Source: Burkholderia sp. (GTDB taxonomy: Bacteria; Pseudomonadota; Gammaproteobacteria; Burkholderiales; Burkholderiaceae). From it: 64,000 nt of DNA. The stretch spans positions 62,001-126,000 of the forward strand of contig JAIRVP010000064.1 of NCBI GenBank assembly GCA_031253835.1. Direction: 5' to 3'. The notes below the pieces were generated by a model. That model did no database searches. It saw only the letters and a list, made by a program, of their open reading frames with translations, and was not told the DNA's origin. The translations under genes were made by a program, and so were the position numbers. Shown here in pieces: positions 1-7,756 of this stretch. Position 1 is the stretch's first letter; each line of letters begins with the position of its first letter.

Positions 1-245
1 TGCCGGCCGGGGTCGTCGTGACCGACCTGCCGGCCGACGCGGCCGTGCACGACCGCTTCGTCGACTTCACGTCGCATTACGTGTTCGACGCGGCCGCGCA
101 CGTCGTGCAGGTCACGCGGCGGATGACGGCGGATTTCGGCCGTCAGGTATGTACACCCGACGAATTTGCCGCGCTGCGTGCGTCGCTCGAACGCATCGAG
201 CGCGACACGCAGGCGCAGATCGTCGTGCGGGCGAACGGGCGTTGA
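1..245 (+). CDS. C-terminal end of a DUF3857/transglutaminase-like protein (5' truncated)
   Basis: An open frame enters from the left edge (first full codon at base 3) and stops at 243-245. The roughly 80 residues seen run from a short beta-strand region into a tail with the pattern VTRRMTADFGRQVCTPDEF followed by a helix ending in IERDTQAQIVVR. That is how DUF3857 plus transglutaminase-like proteins usually finish. Only the tail is visible, so domain order, signal peptide and catalytic residues cannot be judged. A GTG lies at base 18, but coding character is continuous upstream of it, so it is unlikely to be the true start. The family assignment is moderate. Confidence 0.6.
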   Translation, partial: PAGVVVTDLPADAAVHDRFVDFTSHYVFDAAAHVVQVTRRMTADFGRQVCTPDEFAALRASLERIERDTQAQIVVRANGR

Positions 246-301
246 ACGGGTAGCGGCAGTGAGCGCGTCGCCGCCTTCGGTCGACGCGCAGGAGGGCCAT
301 C

Positions 302-472
302 ATGACGGAACGGGATCACGAGATCGCCGATCTCTCGAAGGAATTGCTGGGCCGGATCGTGCAGGGCGTCGTCGCGAACGGCGCAGTCGTGGATGCGGAG
401 CAGTGCGCGGCGCTTGCCGTGCAGTGCGCGACGGCGCTGATCGACAAGCTCGACGCGCGTGGCACCGGCTGA
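302..472 (+). CDS. Small hypothetical protein (56 aa)
   Basis: A short ATG ORF preceded by a strong AGGAGGG ribosome binding site 6-7 bases upstream, starting 57 bases after the preceding gene and on the same strand. The product begins MTERDHEIADLSKELL, is soluble and mostly helical, has two cysteines in the second half and ends DARGTG. It has no signal peptide or membrane segment. I do not recognise the family. The ribosome binding site and the co-directional spacing argue that it is translated with the upstream gene. It converges on the AraC regulator that follows. Confidence 0.55.
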   Translation: MTERDHEIADLSKELLGRIVQGVVANGAVVDAEQCAALAVQCATALIDKLDARGTG

Positions 473-493
473 GCGTTGAAATGACGCCAGGCG

Positions 494-1498
494 TTACGCT
501 TCGACGCGCAAGTCGCCGTCCGCGCGCACCGCGCCCGGCGACTTGCCGACCACGCGCTTGAACGCGCGGCTGAACGCGGCGAGCGACCCGTAGCCGAGCC
601 GGTACGCGACGGCTTCGATCGTCTCGCCGTCGCGTGTGATCCACTGCGCGGCGAGCCGCATCCGCAGCTCGGTCAGGTAGCGCACCGGCGTCATCCCGGT
701 CGCCGCGAGAAACCGTTCGGCGAACACCGAGCGCGACACGCCCGCTTCGGTCGCGAGTTCCGCGACGCTCCAGTTGCGGCCCGGGTCGCGATGCAGCGCG
801 ACGATCGCGCGGCCGAGCTTCGGCTCGCGCAGCGCCTGCACCCAGCCCGTCGCGTCGCCGCATCCGCACTCGACCCAGCCGCGCACGATGAACGCCGCGA
901 CCACATCCGCGAGCCGCGCGAGGATGCCCGCGAAGCCCGCACGCGCCGTGCATGCTTCGCGCTCCATCGCGTCGAGCATCGGGCGGATTTCCGGGTAGCG
1001 CGCGAGCAGCGTGCCCACGTGCATGAACTCGGGCATCGTGCCGACCAGCGGCTGCATGCCGCCGAGATCGAGCTCCATGCACGCGCTGAAGATCAGCGCA
1101 TCGCCGGCGCCCGGTTCGGTCGTCGCGCAACCGGCCGGCGACGCGCCGGCCGACGCCACCGACGCGACCGTATCGCAGATCTTCGCGACCTCGAAGCCGT
1201 TGAGCTCCCGGCACGGCGCATCCGCGTCGGACACCAGCGCGTGCACGCGGCCGTGCGGCAGCAGGATCGCGTCGCCGGCCTCGAGCCGCATCGTGTCGCC
1301 CGACGCATCGCGCAGCAGCACGGGCCCGCGCACGACGAAATGGAACTGCGCGCGGCCCGCCACATGGCCGAAATTCAGCCCGAACGGCCGCGCGACCTGG
1401 ATGCGGCGGTACTGCACGCCGCTCAGCCGCATCCCCAGCAGCAACTCGCTGACGAGGTCGTGCACATCGGGAATCGGGGGCAGAAGCGGGTCGGACAT
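494..1498 (-). CDS. AraC-family transcriptional regulator (cupin sensor type)
   Basis: A 334-residue regulator. The N-terminal half is an AraC-type cupin ligand-binding domain (about residues 15-180, with LRLEAGDAILLPHG-like strands), and the C-terminal 100 residues hold two helix-turn-helix motifs (around VAELATEAGVSRSVFAERF and VAYRLGYGSLAAFSRAFK). The start was placed at the ATG giving MSDPLLPPIPD; an ATG 15 codons upstream is also open. The gene diverges from an MFS exporter across about 115 bases, the usual layout for a regulator that controls its neighbour. Control of that exporter is inferred; the inducer is unknown. Confidence 0.85.
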   Translation of the reverse strand: MSDPLLPPIPDVHDLVSELLLGMRLSGVQYRRIQVARPFGLNFGHVAGRAQFHFVVRGPVLLRDASGDTMRLEAGDAILLPHGRVHALVSDADAPCRELNGFEVAKICDTVASVASAGASPAGCATTEPGAGDALIFSACMELDLGGMQPLVGTMPEFMHVGTLLARYPEIRPMLDAMEREACTARAGFAGILARLADVVAAFIVRGWVECGCGDATGWVQALREPKLGRAIVALHRDPGRNWSVAELATEAGVSRSVFAERFLAATGMTPVRYLTELRMRLAAQWITRDGETIEAVAYRLGYGSLAAFSRAFKRVVGKSPGAVRADGDLRVEA

Positions 1499-1613
1499 AT
1501 CGAGATTCGGACGTTCGATCAATAAGTGCGGATTGTATGTCATAGACCGTCCTGACGTGGTTCCTTACGATACGCCGTCATCAGTACTTTCCCTAACCGA
1601 CACGGAACCACGC

Positions 1614-2825
1614 ATGAATCCCGGAATCTCCTCGGCAGCCTCGACGGCGGCCCCCCGCGAACCGGCCTGGGGCGCGGTATTCGCGATGACGCTCGGCGTG
1701 TTCGGGCTCGTCACGGCCGAATTCCTGCCCGCGAGCCTGCTGACGCCGATGGCCGACAGCCTCGGCGTGACCGAAGGCGTGGCCGGGCAGGCCGTCACGG
1801 CCACCGCGACGGTCGCGCTCGTCACGAGCCTGCTGATCTCGGCGCTGACGCGCACGATCGACCGCCGGCGCGTGCTGCTCGTGTTCTCGGTGCTGCTGGT
1901 CGCCTCGAACCTGGCGGTCGCGTTTGCGCCCAACCTGACGACGCTGCTGATCGGCCGCGTCGTGCTCGGCATCGCGCTCGGCGGGTTCTGGACGATGGCG
2001 ACGGCCACTGCGATGCGGCTCGTGCCGACGGCGATGGTGCCGCGCGCGCTGTCGATCATCTTCAGCGGCGTGGCGGTCGCGACGATCGCGTCCGCGCCGA
2101 TGGGCAGCTACTTCGGCCACCTGATCGGCTGGCGCAACGTGTTCCTGATCGCGGCGGCGCTCGGCGCGCTCTCGTTCGTGTCGCAGGTCCTCACGCTGCC
2201 GTCGATGCCGCCGAGCGGCACGACGCGGCTGCGCACGCTGATCGACGTGCTGCGGCGGCCGACCGTCGGCCTCGGGATGTTCGCGACGATCCTCGTGTTC
2301 ACCGGGCATTTCGCGTTCTTCACGTATCTGCGGCCGTTCCTCGAACAGGTCGCGGGCGTCGGCGTGAACGGGCTGTCGGCGATCCTGCTCGGCTACGGCA
2401 TCGCGAACTTCGTCGGCACGTCGCTGGCCGGCCGCGTGCTCGAACACCGGCTGCGGCCGATGCTGATCGGCATGCCCGCGCTGATGGTCGTGCTCGGCAT
2501 CGCGCTCGTCGCGCTCGGCCGCGCGCCGATGATCGACGCGGTGCTCGTCGCGTTGTGGGGGATGGCGTTCGGCGGCGTGCCGGTCGCGTGGTCGACGTGG
2601 GTCACGCGCACCGTGCCCGATGAAGCGGAGAGCGCGGGCGGGCTGATCGTCGCGGCGATCCAGCTGGCGATCGCGACGGGCGCGGCGGCCGGTGGCGTCG
2701 TGTTCGACGCGAACGGCGCGGCGGGCGTGTTCGTCGCTGCGGCCGTCGTGCTGGCCGTCGCGGTCGCGACGATCGTGACGGGCGTGCCGAAGCGCGTCGG
2801 CGTGGTGTCCGCACTCGCGGAATGA
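1614..2825 (+). CDS. MFS transporter, DHA1/AraJ-NepI type exporter
   Basis: A 403-residue, very hydrophobic protein with about twelve transmembrane segments and no signal peptide. The first segment carries the drug:H+ antiporter-1 pattern (GLVTAEFLPASLLTPMA), and the loop after TM2 has DRRRVLL. Length and motifs fit the AraJ/NepI/YdhP group, exporters of sugars, purine nucleosides or drugs in the inner membrane. The ATG giving MNPGISS was chosen because the open frame upstream of it has no coding character and overlaps the AraC gene. Divergence from the AraC gene suggests specific induction. The substrate cannot be told from sequence. Confidence 0.85.
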   Translation: MNPGISSAASTAAPREPAWGAVFAMTLGVFGLVTAEFLPASLLTPMADSLGVTEGVAGQAVTATATVALVTSLLISALTRTIDRRRVLLVFSVLLVASNLAVAFAPNLTTLLIGRVVLGIALGGFWTMATATAMRLVPTAMVPRALSIIFSGVAVATIASAPMGSYFGHLIGWRNVFLIAAALGALSFVSQVLTLPSMPPSGTTRLRTLIDVLRRPTVGLGMFATILVFTGHFAFFTYLRPFLEQVAGVGVNGLSAILLGYGIANFVGTSLAGRVLEHRLRPMLIGMPALMVVLGIALVALGRAPMIDAVLVALWGMAFGGVPVAWSTWVTRTVPDEAESAGGLIVAAIQLAIATGAAAGGVVFDANGAAGVFVAAAVVLAVAVATIVTGVPKRVGVVSALAE

Positions 2826-2832
2826 CCGGGCC

Positions 2833-2854
2833 CGGCGGGCCGCCCGGCCCGCCG
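2833..2854. terminator. GC-rich hairpin between convergent genes
   Basis: CGGCGGGCCG and its exact reverse complement are separated by two bases, immediately after the MFS stop and before the stop of the facing XRE gene. The stem is strong but has no U-run on either side, so intrinsic termination is plausible rather than certain. Confidence 0.5.
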
Positions 2855-2855
2855 C

Positions 2856-3701
2856 TCAGCGCACCGGCGCGTGCGCGTCGAGCAACTGCCGGTGGCGCGC
2901 GTCGGTCGCGTCGTCGGCCGGAAACATGCACTCCATGCGCAACTCCTGCGCGGCCGCGCTTTGCGGCGTACCGACCGTCGTGACCAGCGAGAAGTAACGC
3001 AGCACGACGCCTTCGTGCACGAAGCCGATCGGAATGACCGGCAGCGACGGCGATGCGGCCGGCGCCGGCGGGGTCTTCCAGTCGCGCGGCGCATCGGGGC
3101 TGGCGAGCAGGTCGTCGAGCAGCTGCCGGGTGTCGTCGTCGATCACGCGGCCGACCGATTCGCGATGCACGCGCTGGAGCAGGCTGCGCGACACGGTGCC
3201 CCAGTCGGCGACGAACGGCTGCATGCCGAGCGGATCGAACATCAGCCGCAGCAGGTTGCGCGGGCCTTCGCGCGCCGCCATGTCGATGAAGCAGCCGAAA
3301 AAGCGCGGCGCCGCATCGTTGCTCATCAGCACGTTCCAGTGGCGGTCCATCACGATCGCCGGAAACGGCTCGTGCTGGCGCACGACGCGTTCGAGCGCGC
3401 GGATCACGCCGTGCATTTCCTGCGCGTCCCACGGCGCTTCCGAATACACCGGCGCATAGCCGGCCGCGAGCAGCAGCGCGTTGCGCTCGCGCAGCGGCAC
3501 GTCGAGCGTCTGCGCGAGCGTCAGCAGCATGTCGCGGCCCGGCACGCTGCGTCCGCTTTCGATGAAGCTGATCTGGCGCTGCGAGATCCCCGCGTCGAGC
3601 GACAGGTCGAGCTGGCTCACGCCGCGCACGTCGCGCCAGTAGCGCAGCAACTGGCCCAGTTCGTGCGGCGGCGTGCCCGGATCGCGGCGGCTGGCGTTCA
3701 T
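2856..3701 (-). CDS. XRE-family regulator with MmyB-like ligand-binding domain
   Basis: 281 residues. Residues about 15-75 form an XRE helix-turn-helix (VSQLDLSLDAGISQRQISFIE) and the remainder matches the MmyB-like PAS-related domain of this family (NALLLAAGYAP, MDRHWNVLMSN, NLLRLMFDP). A ribosome binding site (AGGGA) precedes the ATG. The gene lies 48 bases downstream of the cysteine-less CMD-like gene on the same strand, so the two may be co-transcribed. Relatives usually sense small ligands and regulate adjacent oxidoreductase-type genes; the target here is inferred only. Confidence 0.85.
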   Translation of the reverse strand: MNASRRDPGTPPHELGQLLRYWRDVRGVSQLDLSLDAGISQRQISFIESGRSVPGRDMLLTLAQTLDVPLRERNALLLAAGYAPVYSEAPWDAQEMHGVIRALERVVRQHEPFPAIVMDRHWNVLMSNDAAPRFFGCFIDMAAREGPRNLLRLMFDPLGMQPFVADWGTVSRSLLQRVHRESVGRVIDDDTRQLLDDLLASPDAPRDWKTPPAPAASPSLPVIPIGFVHEGVVLRYFSLVTTVGTPQSAAAQELRMECMFPADDATDARHRQLLDAHAPVR

Positions 3702-3749
3702 CGGCTGTCCCTGGTCGTTCCGTGATCGACGCGCACGACTATATCGGAC

Positions 3750-4307
3750 TCACGCGGCCCGCGCATGCCACGCGAATGCGTCGAACGGCGCTTCGAGCGC
3801 GGGCTGCGCGACGCTGCCGACGTAGTTCGTGATCGTCGACGCGGCGACGACCGCGATCACTTCCAGCAACTGCTCGGCGCTGAAGCCGGCGTCGAGGAAC
3901 GACTGCCGGTCGGTGTCGGCGATCCGGCCACGCGTGTCGATCAGCGTGCGTGCGATGGCCGACAGTGCAGCCAGTTTTGCGTCAGAGGGCAGGTCGCCGC
4001 GCCGGATCGCCTCGACGTCGGCGGGGAGTACGCCCTGTTTCAACGCGAGCGCGGTGTGGAACGCAACCGGCCATTCGCTCGCGTTCGTGACCGCGTTGGT
4101 GAGCAGCAGTGTCTGGATCTGCGGCTCGGTGAGGCTGCTTGCGTGCACGCGCTCGAACAGGCCGATGAAGCCGTTGATCAGCACCGGCGACGCGGCCATG
4201 GCCGCCGCGATGTTCGGGACGATGCCGAAGGTTTGCTGGAGTTGCTGGAGGACGGGTTTCGATTCGGCCGGCGCGGAATCGATCGTATGAAGCGGATAGG
4301 CGGACAT
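3750..4307 (-). CDS. Carboxymuconolactone-decarboxylase/AhpD-fold protein lacking both redox cysteines
   Basis: 185 residues, all helical, with the CMD/AhpD fold. The start is the ATG preceded by GGGAGACATC, which gives MSAYPLHTID. In AhpD relatives the active helix has C-x-x-C-x-x-x-H; here the equivalent stretch is NASEWPVAFHTAL, with Ser77 and Pro80 at the cysteine positions and only His84 kept. A thiol peroxidase/disulfide role is therefore unlikely, although the fold and neighbouring residues are intact. It sits upstream of and co-directional with an MmyB-type XRE regulator. The function is unknown; such variants may be lyases or isomerases. Confidence 0.75.
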   Translation of the reverse strand: MSAYPLHTIDSAPAESKPVLQQLQQTFGIVPNIAAAMAASPVLINGFIGLFERVHASSLTEPQIQTLLLTNAVTNASEWPVAFHTALALKQGVLPADVEAIRRGDLPSDAKLAALSAIARTLIDTRGRIADTDRQSFLDAGFSAEQLLEVIAVVAASTITNYVGSVAQPALEAPFDAFAWHARAA

Positions 4308-4451
4308 GATGTCTCCCGGGCGATGGGCGCCGCCGGAATGGCGGCGCGACACCCGAAGCGTAGGAGCGTGCATGTCGCGCGCCAATTACATGGGATGTAA
4401 TCGTTCGATGGGTTCGATGCGCACGCGACACGCGGCCGCTCCGCGAATCCG

Positions 4452-5213
4452 CTAGCCGCCTTGCTTGACCATCGCAGCCAGCGTCTTCATCGCCTGCAGG
4501 TACGGATACGGCCCGTGGCTGATGCGCGCCACGCCGTATTCCGCGAGGTCGGCGAGCGTCGGCGTTTCCGACACGCGCATCACGTTCACGGGCAGCGGCG
4601 ATGCGGCCGTCAGCGCGCGAATCAGCGCCGGCGAGCGGAGGCCCGGCACGAACAGACCGTCGGCGCCGGCGGCCGCATACGCGCGAGCGCGAGCCAGCGT
4701 CGCATCGAGCAATCGTTCGTCATGCGTATCGGCCGCCGCCTTGAAGAACACGTCGGTGCGCGCGTTGATGAAGTAATCGGCGCCTGCGCGATCGGCCGCC
4801 TGCCGTGCCGCCGCGATCCGCGCGGCCGCTTCTTCGGTGTCGCGCAATTCGCCCGTCGCCGGCACGCTGTCTTCGAGGTTGCAGCCGATCGCACCGGCCT
4901 GGATGCTCAGCGTGATCGTGTCGCCGACATCGTCCGGCCGCTCGCCGTATCCGCTTTCGAGATCGACGGTGACGGGCAGGTCCGTCGCGCGCGTGATCCG
5001 CTCGAGCACCTCCATCATCAGCGCGCGCGGCATCTGCTCGCCGTCGGCGAAGCCGTTCGCCACCGCGACCGACCAGCTGCCGGTGGCCAGTGCAACGGCG
5101 CCCGCGTCGGCGACCGTGCGCGCACTGCCGGCGTCCCATACGTTGAACAGCGCCAGCGGCTGGCCCGCGCGGTGAAGCGACCGGAAAACCGCACCTTTCT
5201 CGTTGCTGCCCAT
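4452..5213 (-). CDS. Isocitrate lyase/phosphoenolpyruvate mutase superfamily protein
   Basis: 253 residues forming a TIM barrel of the ICL/PEPM superfamily. Visible landmarks are NVWDAGSARTVADAG near the N-terminus, the metal-binding DLESGYG (Asp84, Glu86), NLEDS (Glu114, Asp115) and NARTDVF (about 150-156). The KKCGH loop that defines true isocitrate lyases is absent, which points to the short C-C-lyase branch (oxaloacetate hydrolase, 2-methylisocitrate lyase-like or PEP mutase-like). The start is the ATG behind an AAGGAGGG site, which overrides a longer open frame. It appears monocistronic. The exact substrate is unassigned. Confidence 0.8.
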   Translation of the reverse strand: MGSNEKGAVFRSLHRAGQPLALFNVWDAGSARTVADAGAVALATGSWSVAVANGFADGEQMPRALMMEVLERITRATDLPVTVDLESGYGERPDDVGDTITLSIQAGAIGCNLEDSVPATGELRDTEEAAARIAAARQAADRAGADYFINARTDVFFKAAADTHDERLLDATLARARAYAAAGADGLFVPGLRSPALIRALTAASPLPVNVMRVSETPTLADLAEYGVARISHGPYPYLQAMKTLAAMVKQGG

Positions 5214-5348
5214 GCTCGTCCCTCCTTGTGAATACCGGATCGGTTGTCGTGCCGAGCGATATTGCCACCGAATCGGGCGCCGCGAAGCGTTCACGCAATG
5301 ACAACTGACACGGAATGGCAGGAGGCGAGCGACCGGCCGCGCACCGGC

Positions 5349-5816
5349 TCAGTCGCGTGCGGCCGGATCGACCGACAGCGCGCGCAACTGGCCGCGCAGC
5401 TGATCGACTTCGCCCGGCGCGAACGGGCGCTCGATGTCGGCATGGGTCTGCTGCCAAAGCGGGAACGCGTCGGCCAGCAGGTCGTGGCCGGCCGGCGTCA
5501 GTTCGAGCAGGCGGCTGCGCCGGTCGTCCGGGTCCTGGCTGATCGTCACGAGGCCGCGCCGTTCGAGCGGCTTGAGCGCGGCGGTGAGCGTGGTGCGGTC
5601 CATCGCGAGCAGCGACGCGACCGATTTCATCGGGGCCGGTTGCGGCCGGTTCAGCGACATCAGCAGCGAAAACTGCCCGTTGGTGAGGTCGAGCGGGCGC
5701 AGCGCATCGTCGAAGATGCGCGCCAGATTGCGCGCCGCGCGCTGCATGTGCAGGCACAGGCAGCAATCGCGCACCATCAGCGTCGTTTCGAAAGGGAGCT
5801 TTTCTTTTCGTGCCAT
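5349..5816 (-). CDS. MarR-family transcriptional regulator
   Basis: 155 residues with a central winged helix (PMKSVASLLAMDRTTLTAAL, wing at DPDDRRSRLLELT). The first helix carries three closely spaced cysteines (Cys18, Cys19, Cys21 in DCCLCLHMQ), reminiscent of thiol-sensing MarR proteins such as OhrR, although many relatives of this subgroup share them. It diverges from the YCII-like gene and the glutathione S-transferase, which makes those its likely targets. The short divergent region contains AT-rich sequence (TTGATATCAACCTATC, around 5828) suitable for an operator. Confidence 0.85.
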   Translation of the reverse strand: MARKEKLPFETTLMVRDCCLCLHMQRAARNLARIFDDALRPLDLTNGQFSLLMSLNRPQPAPMKSVASLLAMDRTTLTAALKPLERRGLVTISQDPDDRRSRLLELTPAGHDLLADAFPLWQQTHADIERPFAPGEVDQLRGQLRALSVDPAARD

Positions 5817-5897
5817 GTTGCAATTGTGTTGATATCAACCTATCTTGTCAAGGTCGAGGCGCGGCAGCCCGCTGCGCCCGTCATCGGAGGAGAAGGC

Positions 5898-6266
5898 ATG
5901 AGTGCTCAACAGCAGTTGTATCTCGCCGTATTTCTCGGGACCAAGGATAGCCCGGCCATGAAGGCGTGGGTGGCGCTTCCGGAGGAGGCGCGGCGCACGC
6001 GCGAGCGCGACGGCATGGCCGCGTGGCATGCGTGGGTCGACCGCCATCGCGACGCGATCGTCGAGATGGGCGGGCCGCTCGGCAAGACCAAGACCATCGA
6101 CGCGGGCGGCATCACGGACACGGCCAACGCGCTGAGCGGCTTTACCGTCGTGCGCGCGGCGTCGCACGACGCGGCGGCCGCGCTGTTCGAAGGCCATCCG
6201 CATTTCACGCTGTTCCCGGGCGTGTCGATCGACGTGATGCCGGTGCTGGCGATTCCCGGCGCGTGA
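5898..6266 (+). CDS. YCII-related domain protein
   Basis: 122 residues with the ferredoxin-like YCII fold: an N-terminal strand (QLYLAVFLGTK), a central HRDAIVEMGGPLGKTKTID segment and an LFEGHPHFTLFPGVSIDVMPV tail like that of other YCII proteins. The ATG is preceded by GGAGGAGAAGG. YCII proteins are small, probably ligand-binding or dehydrochlorinase-like, and poorly characterised. It is divergent from MarR and followed 90 bases later by a glutathione S-transferase, which suggests a small MarR-controlled detoxification unit. That link is inference. Confidence 0.8.
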   Translation: MSAQQQLYLAVFLGTKDSPAMKAWVALPEEARRTRERDGMAAWHAWVDRHRDAIVEMGGPLGKTKTIDAGGITDTANALSGFTVVRAASHDAAAALFEGHPHFTLFPGVSIDVMPVLAIPGA

Positions 6267-6356
6267 GCGACCTGTCGTGCCGGGCGCCGCGCGTCGCGTC
6301 GATGCGCCGTGGCCGGCAGGCGGACTTTTTCCCGACATTCTGGATGGAGATGGGCG

Positions 6357-6974
6357 ATGAAGCTTTACGGATTTGCCGGCACGCGTTCGCAACGCGCGCT
6401 GTGGGGGCTGAAGGAACTGGATGCGGATTTCGAATTCGTGACGGTCAACCTGCTCCAGGGCGAGCACAAGCGGCCCGAATTCCTGCGCCTCAATCCGGCC
6501 GGCAAGGTGCCCGTGCTGGTGGACGGCGACCTCGTGATTCCCGAGTCGGCCGCGATCGTGCTGTATCTCGCGGACAAGTACCCGGAAAAAGGGCTGCTGC
6601 CCACCGATCCGGCGCTGCGTGCGGAGGCCTACCGGTGGGTCATGTTCGCGGTGACGGAACTCGAGCAGCCGCTGTGGCGGATCACGCGGCATTCGTTCAT
6701 CTATCCGCCGGAGAAGCGCTCGCCGGCCGACATCGAACTGGCGCGCGAGGATTTCACGACGATGGCCGCGATCCTCGACAAGCATCTCGAAGGGCGCGAA
6801 TTCATCGTCGGCGATTCGCTGACGGTGGCCGATTGCGTGACGGCCTACCTGATCGACTGGGCGAGCGAATGCCACCTGATCGAACCGTTCCCGCAGCTGC
6901 GCGCGTATCTCGAGCGGCTGTATGCACGGCCGAAGGCGCCGCAGCGGATCGCGGACGCACGCAAGGCGGCGTGA
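6357..6974 (+). CDS. Glutathione S-transferase family protein
   Basis: 205 residues, a normal GST length. The thioredoxin-like N-terminal domain starts MKLYGFAGTRSQRALW with Ser11 in the catalytic position, has the cis-proline stretch GKVPVLVDGD and the glutathione-binding Glu63-Ser64 pair in IPESAAIVLYLADKY. An all-helical C-terminal domain with LTVADCVTAYL follows. The ATG lies after TGGAGATGGGCG; a longer open frame upstream is not needed. It presumably acts in cytosolic glutathione conjugation or reduction in the MarR-linked unit. The substrate is unknown. Confidence 0.88.
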   Translation: MKLYGFAGTRSQRALWGLKELDADFEFVTVNLLQGEHKRPEFLRLNPAGKVPVLVDGDLVIPESAAIVLYLADKYPEKGLLPTDPALRAEAYRWVMFAVTELEQPLWRITRHSFIYPPEKRSPADIELAREDFTTMAAILDKHLEGREFIVGDSLTVADCVTAYLIDWASECHLIEPFPQLRAYLERLYARPKAPQRIADARKAA

Positions 6975-6994
6975 CGGCACGACGAGGGCATGCG

Positions 6995-7010
6995 CCGCAC
7001 CCGGGTGCGG
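6995..7010. terminator. Perfect 16-bp palindrome between convergent genes
   Basis: CCGCACCCGGGTGCGG, a perfect self-complementary sequence, occupies the gap between the GST stop and the stop of the facing HAD gene. It could form a hairpin in either transcript. It has no U-run, so the terminator call is tentative. Confidence 0.4.
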
Positions 7011-7733
7011 TCACGACACGCTGTCGGGCCCGCCGAGCGCGCGACACAGCATCGACAGGTCGCGCAGCGTGAGGTGCGGCGCTGCGGCATGCTGCGGCGC
7101 GTGTTCCGCTTCCGGCAGCGGATCGCGAACGACCCAGGCGGCCTGCAGCCCCGCGTTCAACGCGCCGACGATGTCGAGGTGGTAGTCGTCGCCGACATGC
7201 AGCAGTTCGGCCGGACGCACGTCGAGTGCGTCCGCCGCCGCATGGAAGATCTCGGGTTCCGGCTTCGCGAAGCCGAATGCGCGCGCGCTGAGCGTCGCGC
7301 GGAAGAATTCGCCGCCGCCGGTGAGCCGGAGATCGGCGTTGCCGTTGGTCACGGCAATCAACGGAAAGCGGGCGCTCAGCCACGCCAGTGCCGGCAACGC
7401 GTCTTCGTAGAATTCGACGCGGTTCCGTGCGGCATAGAAAACGTCGTACGCCGCGTCGGTCAGCGATACATCCTCGTTCGCGCGCGCCAGCGCCAGCTCG
7501 ATCGAGCCGATTCGCATCGCGCGAAAATCGCCGGCGAGGTCCGGGCGCAGCCGTTCGTATTCCTCACGGAGTTCGCTCAATGCCTGTTGCGTGGGCAGCA
7601 CGCGCTCGATATCGGGTGCGTGCTCGATCAGCCAGGCGCGCAGCATCGCCTCGGCGCGTATGACGGACGGCCCGAACGGCCACAGGGTGTCGTCGAGGTC
7701 GAACGAGACGGCGGAAACTTTGGCAAGACGCAT
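7011..7733 (-). CDS. HAD-superfamily hydrolase
   Basis: 240 residues. Motif I is FDLDDTLWP (nucleophile Asp12, Asp14), motif II is in LIAVTNGNAD, the lysine is in FAKPEPEIF and motif III is HVGDDYHLDIVGA. It has the helical cap and length of small phosphatases such as phosphoglycolate-phosphatase-like or FMN-phosphatase enzymes. The ATG giving MRLAKVSA is preferred to a GTG 12 codons upstream, which would overlap the preceding gene. It is the last member of a co-directional set with the ornithine-cyclodeaminase-like and D-threonine-aldolase-like genes. The substrate is not predictable. Confidence 0.85.
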   Translation of the reverse strand: MRLAKVSAVSFDLDDTLWPFGPSVIRAEAMLRAWLIEHAPDIERVLPTQQALSELREEYERLRPDLAGDFRAMRIGSIELALARANEDVSLTDAAYDVFYAARNRVEFYEDALPALAWLSARFPLIAVTNGNADLRLTGGGEFFRATLSARAFGFAKPEPEIFHAAADALDVRPAELLHVGDDYHLDIVGALNAGLQAAWVVRDPLPEAEHAPQHAAAPHLTLRDLSMLCRALGGPDSVS

Positions 7734-7756
7734 GGCGGTTGAACGAGGAGGGTGGC

